From positions 1-16,178 of the forward strand of contig CATLIJ010000028.1 of the NCBI GenBank assembly GCA_949948825.1: 16,178 nt of DNA, in the 5' to 3' direction. Made by a program: the position numbers and the translations under genes. The stretch's first letter is position 1, and each line of letters opens with the position of its first letter. The stretch is from an uncultured Clostridiaceae bacterium. GTDB taxonomy: Bacteria > Bacillota > Clostridia > Lachnospirales > Lachnospiraceae. Under the pieces are notes generated by a model that ran no database searches, was not told the DNA's origin, and saw only the letters and a program-made list of their open reading frames with translations. This document shows positions 14,166-16,178 of the stretch, one piece after another.

Positions 14166-14846
14166 CTATTGCTCAAAATAATCCTTATATTCTACTTCTA
14201 TAGCATGCTTCATCCGGGTCATGCTGATATACAGATGACTTTTCAGCGCCTCCTCCAGTTCCCCCTCCTTCTGCTGCTCCAGCAGGGAAAGCAAGTGGGT
14301 ATGTTCCCGGATAATGCGGGTAAAATCAGTCTCTGTCACAAAATCCAGCATACGGAAACGGGTATAATGAAGCTGCTGGGCCTGAATAAATTTCCATAAC
14401 TTCTCCTTGCCTGTCGCGGAAAACCAGACTGCATGCATCTGTCGGTCCATCTGATAAAATTGTTCTGGCTCAAAATCCGGCTGTTGGATCAAAAGATCCT
14501 GAAGGCGGATTTGATAACGGATCTCCTCCATCTGAAACGGAGTTGCCGCCTTCATAAAATCCCGCATCACCATCAGCTCCACTGCCACCCGCATATAAAT
14601 CATCTGCCGAATGTCTTCCAGGTTCAGGCGGGTCACATAAGTACCGGAATAAGGAACCGTGTGGACAAATCCCTGCTCCTGGAGCCTGCGCAATGCCTCC
14701 CGGACCGGAGTCCGGGAAACATCAAAACGGGCGCAGATTTCATTTTCACTGATTGCCTGTCCTGGTTTCAGCGCCAGGTTCAGCATTTCCTTTTTCAGGG
14801 TCTCAAAAACATAATCCCCACGGTTCCTTCCGCACTTATCTCCCAT
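14166..14846 (-). CDS. GntR-family regulator, FadR/FCD subfamily
   Basis: A 226-residue repressor. The N-terminal winged helix-turn-helix spans about 11-70: ISENEICARFDVSRTPVREALRRL is the recognition part, followed by the GFVHTVPYSGTYV wing. An all-helical FCD effector domain follows, with conserved Asp and His residues (for example MDRQMHAVWF near 135 and EHTHLLSLL near 188) that in this family often bind a metal and a small carboxylate. The ATG has AGGAGG 5 nt upstream, and the gene lies 17 nt after the dehydrogenase gene. It probably binds the TTGTATACAA-type inverted repeat at the operon promoter. The effector may be gluconate, a ketogluconate or a hexuronate. Confidence 0.92.
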   Translation of the reverse strand: MGDKCGRNRGDYVFETLKKEMLNLALKPGQAISENEICARFDVSRTPVREALRRLQEQGFVHTVPYSGTYVTRLNLEDIRQMIYMRVAVELMVMRDFMKAATPFQMEEIRYQIRLQDLLIQQPDFEPEQFYQMDRQMHAVWFSATGKEKLWKFIQAQQLHYTRFRMLDFVTETDFTRIIREHTHLLSLLEQQKEGELEEALKSHLYISMTRMKHAIEVEYKDYFEQ

Positions 14847-14863
14847 GCCATCCTCCTAATGTG

Positions 14864-15667
14864 TCAGGACGGCTGCTTTCCAATATAAGCCTGGATGCCT
14901 CCGTCTACATATAAAATCTGTCCATTGACAAAATCGGATGCTGCAGATGCCAGAAATACAGCAGGTCCTCCCAAATCAGATGCCTCTCCCCAACGGCCTG
15001 CCGGCGTTTTGGAGACAATAAACTGATCAAAAGGATGTCTGGAGCCATCTGGCTGCTTCTCCCGAAGAGGAGCTGTCTGAGGAGTGGCAATATAACCTGG
15101 TCCGATGCCATTGCACTGAATGTTGTACTCACCGTACTCAGATGCAATATTCCGGGTCAGCATCTTCAGGCCGCCCTTTGCCGCAGCATAAGCAGAAACC
15201 GTCTCACGGCCAAACTCGGACATCATGGAGCAGATGTTGATGATTTTCCCGCCGCCCTTTTGAATCATGGCCGGAATCACTGCCTTTGAGACAATAAACG
15301 GAGCATTCAGATCCACATCTATAACCTGGCGGAAATCTGCCGCGGACATTTCAATCATGGGAATCCGTTTGATAATGCCTGCATTGTTGACCAGAATATC
15401 CACAGTGCCTACCTCTTTCTCAATGGCTGCCACAGTCTCCTTCACCGCGTTTTCATCAGTCACATCACACACATAGCCATGGGCCTGAATCCCCTCTGCC
15501 TCATAAGCTGCCCTTCCTTTATCCACCAGCTCCTGGCGGATGTCGTTAAACACAATCTTTGCGCCAGCCTCTGCCATAGCCTTTGCAATCGAAAAGCCAA
15601 TCCCATAAGACGCGCCGGTAATCCACGCTACTTTTCCCTCCAAAGAATAGTTTTTGATGTAATCCAT
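14864..15667 (-). CDS. Gluconate 5-dehydrogenase-like short-chain dehydrogenase (KduD/IdnO type)
   Basis: A 267-residue SDR oxidoreductase, cytoplasmic and NAD(P)-dependent. The cofactor motif TGASYGIG is at 17-24 and NNAG at 94-97. The catalytic set is Ser147, Tyr160 and Lys164 (YAAAK). The C-terminal GPGYIATPQTAP and YVDGGIQAYIGKQP segments match the enzymes annotated as gluconate 5-dehydrogenase in Clostridia and Bacteroidetes, which interconvert gluconate and 5-ketogluconate or related 2-keto-3-deoxy sugars. The open frame extends to 15700, but ATG at 15667 with AAGGAG 9 nt upstream is the better start. It is the first gene of a two-gene operon with its GntR regulator. No kinase, dehydratase or transporter for the product is adjacent, so the pathway must be completed elsewhere. 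Confidence 0.88.
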   Translation of the reverse strand: MDYIKNYSLEGKVAWITGASYGIGFSIAKAMAEAGAKIVFNDIRQELVDKGRAAYEAEGIQAHGYVCDVTDENAVKETVAAIEKEVGTVDILVNNAGIIKRIPMIEMSAADFRQVIDVDLNAPFIVSKAVIPAMIQKGGGKIINICSMMSEFGRETVSAYAAAKGGLKMLTRNIASEYGEYNIQCNGIGPGYIATPQTAPLREKQPDGSRHPFDQFIVSKTPAGRWGEASDLGGPAVFLASAASDFVNGQILYVDGGIQAYIGKQPS

Positions 15668-15708
15668 TTGATTCTTCTCCTTTTTCTTTATTGCACACAT
15701 TACTTGAA

Positions 15709-15739
15709 ATTGTATACAAGTTAGTTACAAGTATACAAT
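15709..15739. promoter_or_regulatory. GntR/FCD operator: paired inverted repeat
   Basis: ATTGTATAC (15709-15717) and GTATACAAT (15731-15739) form a perfect 9-bp inverted repeat. The left arm lies inside the palindrome TTGTATACAA (15710-15719). The GTATAC cores are 19 bp apart. The form matches the T-GT-N-AC-A pattern of FadR/FCD-type operators, so the regulator encoded in the same operon is the probable ligand. Confidence 0.7.
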
Positions 15740-15763
15740 AGCACAAGCACCCCTATTGTTCAA
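15735..15763 (-). promoter_or_regulatory. Promoter of the dehydrogenase-GntR operon
   Basis: On the minus strand TTGAAC (plus 15758-15763) and TATTGT (plus 15735-15740) are 17 bp apart. The right arm of the operator overlaps the -10, so occupation would block RNA polymerase. The intergenic stretch from here to 15844 shows nothing else. Confidence 0.55.
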
Positions 15764-15844
15764 TCGTTAATTTCAACAAATTATTATTTCTTTTTTGTCT
15801 ATATATACCATTTTCATTTTCCGGTAAACCAATGTCCTTTTGTC

Positions 15845-16178
15845 TTAAACTCCTCGTTTCTGGATCGTGCTTTCTCCTGTCACGCGGATTCCATGTTCCT
15901 TTAAAAGCTCTGCTGTCACCCCATCTCCCTTTTTTAATGTACCCGTAAACATCCCATCATATACCATGCCGCTGCCGCAGGAGGGACTCCGCTCCTTTAA
16001 CACAGCCAGACTGCACCCATAAAGCTGTGCCAGGGCCAGAGTCTCTCTGGCACCCTTTTCATAGGCCTGTGTCACATCCTCCCCTTTTTGCGTCAGCACC
16101 CGGTCTCCCACCCGCTCCGCCGGTGTCCGGGGCGTGGCAAGCCCTCCAAGAATCTCCGGACAAACCGGAATCAGATTT
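15845..16178 (-). CDS. DUF523 family protein (5' end outside window)
   Basis: The C-terminal 110 residues of a DUF523 protein of unknown function; the family is usually about 150 residues long. The open frame continues past the methionine at 16111 to the window edge. It includes the family motif CPEILGGLATPR, and later KERSPSCGSGMVYDG with the conserved SPSCG cysteine. The true start is therefore beyond 16178. The conserved cysteines suggest metal or cofactor binding, but no role is established. No terminator is recognised between its stop and the neighbouring promoter. Confidence 0.85.
   Translation of the reverse strand, partial: NLIPVCPEILGGLATPRTPAERVGDRVLTQKGEDVTQAYEKGARETLALAQLYGCSLAVLKERSPSCGSGMVYDGMFTGTLKKGDGVTAELLKEHGIRVTGESTIQKRGV

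Noticed and set aside
13773..14176. Open frames of 115 (plus) and 81 (minus) codons over the tRNA pair
   Set aside because: Both are translations of tRNA genes and terminators. The minus-strand RDSNPRSLRCERSA-type peptide is a familiar artefact of reading tRNA antisense.

Overview
The window looks like chromosomal DNA of a spore-forming clostridial Firmicute, most likely a Lachnospiraceae (Clostridium cluster XIVa-type) gut bacterium. This rests on strong AGGAGG ribosome sites, moderate GC content, a YtvI-type sporulation membrane protein, a clostridial pssA-psd pair and the protein sequences themselves. The species cannot be named from the sequence alone.

Region 1 (61-8697, all minus strand) is one tightly packed nine-gene operon, read from right to left. 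It encodes a lipoprotein solute-binding protein of the NMT1/THI5 (SsuA/TauA) type, two different SsuC/TauC-type permeases, two different SsuB/TauB-type ATPases, a zinc-dependent NAD dehydrogenase, a GatY/KbaY-like class II aldolase, a second longer CbbA-like class II aldolase and a PfkA-fold phosphofructokinase-like kinase. Together these suggest import of a small (perhaps sulfonated) polyhydroxy compound, oxidoreduction, phosphorylation and aldol cleavage. This would be a glycolysis-like, possibly sulfo-EMP-like route. The substrate is inferred, and no sulfoquinovosidase or isomerase gene is present. The two ATPases have complementary defects: one has lost the H-loop histidine and the other has a degenerate signature motif. 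The assembled transporter should therefore hold one canonical and one degenerate ATP site.

Region 2 (8698-9080) is the control region of that operon. It holds a long purine-rich mRNA leader with degenerate 40-bp tandem repeats and two LacI-type operator-like sites 20 bp apart. These sites overlap the promoter of a divergent LacI-family regulator (9081-10100, plus). A bidirectional terminator separates the regulator from a convergent TauE/SafE-family anion exporter (10178-10972), which would fit disposal of a sulfonate or sulfite product.

Region 3 (11053-13655, minus) is a housekeeping operon, pssA-psd-ytvI, for phosphatidylserine/phosphatidylethanolamine synthesis plus a sporulation-type AI-2E-family membrane protein. 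It has a good sigma-A promoter. Region 4 (13864-14137, plus) has tRNA-Val(CAC) and tRNA-Ala(CGC), each followed by its own intrinsic terminator. Region 5 (14166-15763, minus) is a two-gene operon of a gluconate 5-dehydrogenase-like SDR and a GntR/FCD regulator, with a clear inverted-repeat operator over its promoter. The right edge (15845-16178) is the C-terminal part of a DUF523 protein cut by the window end.
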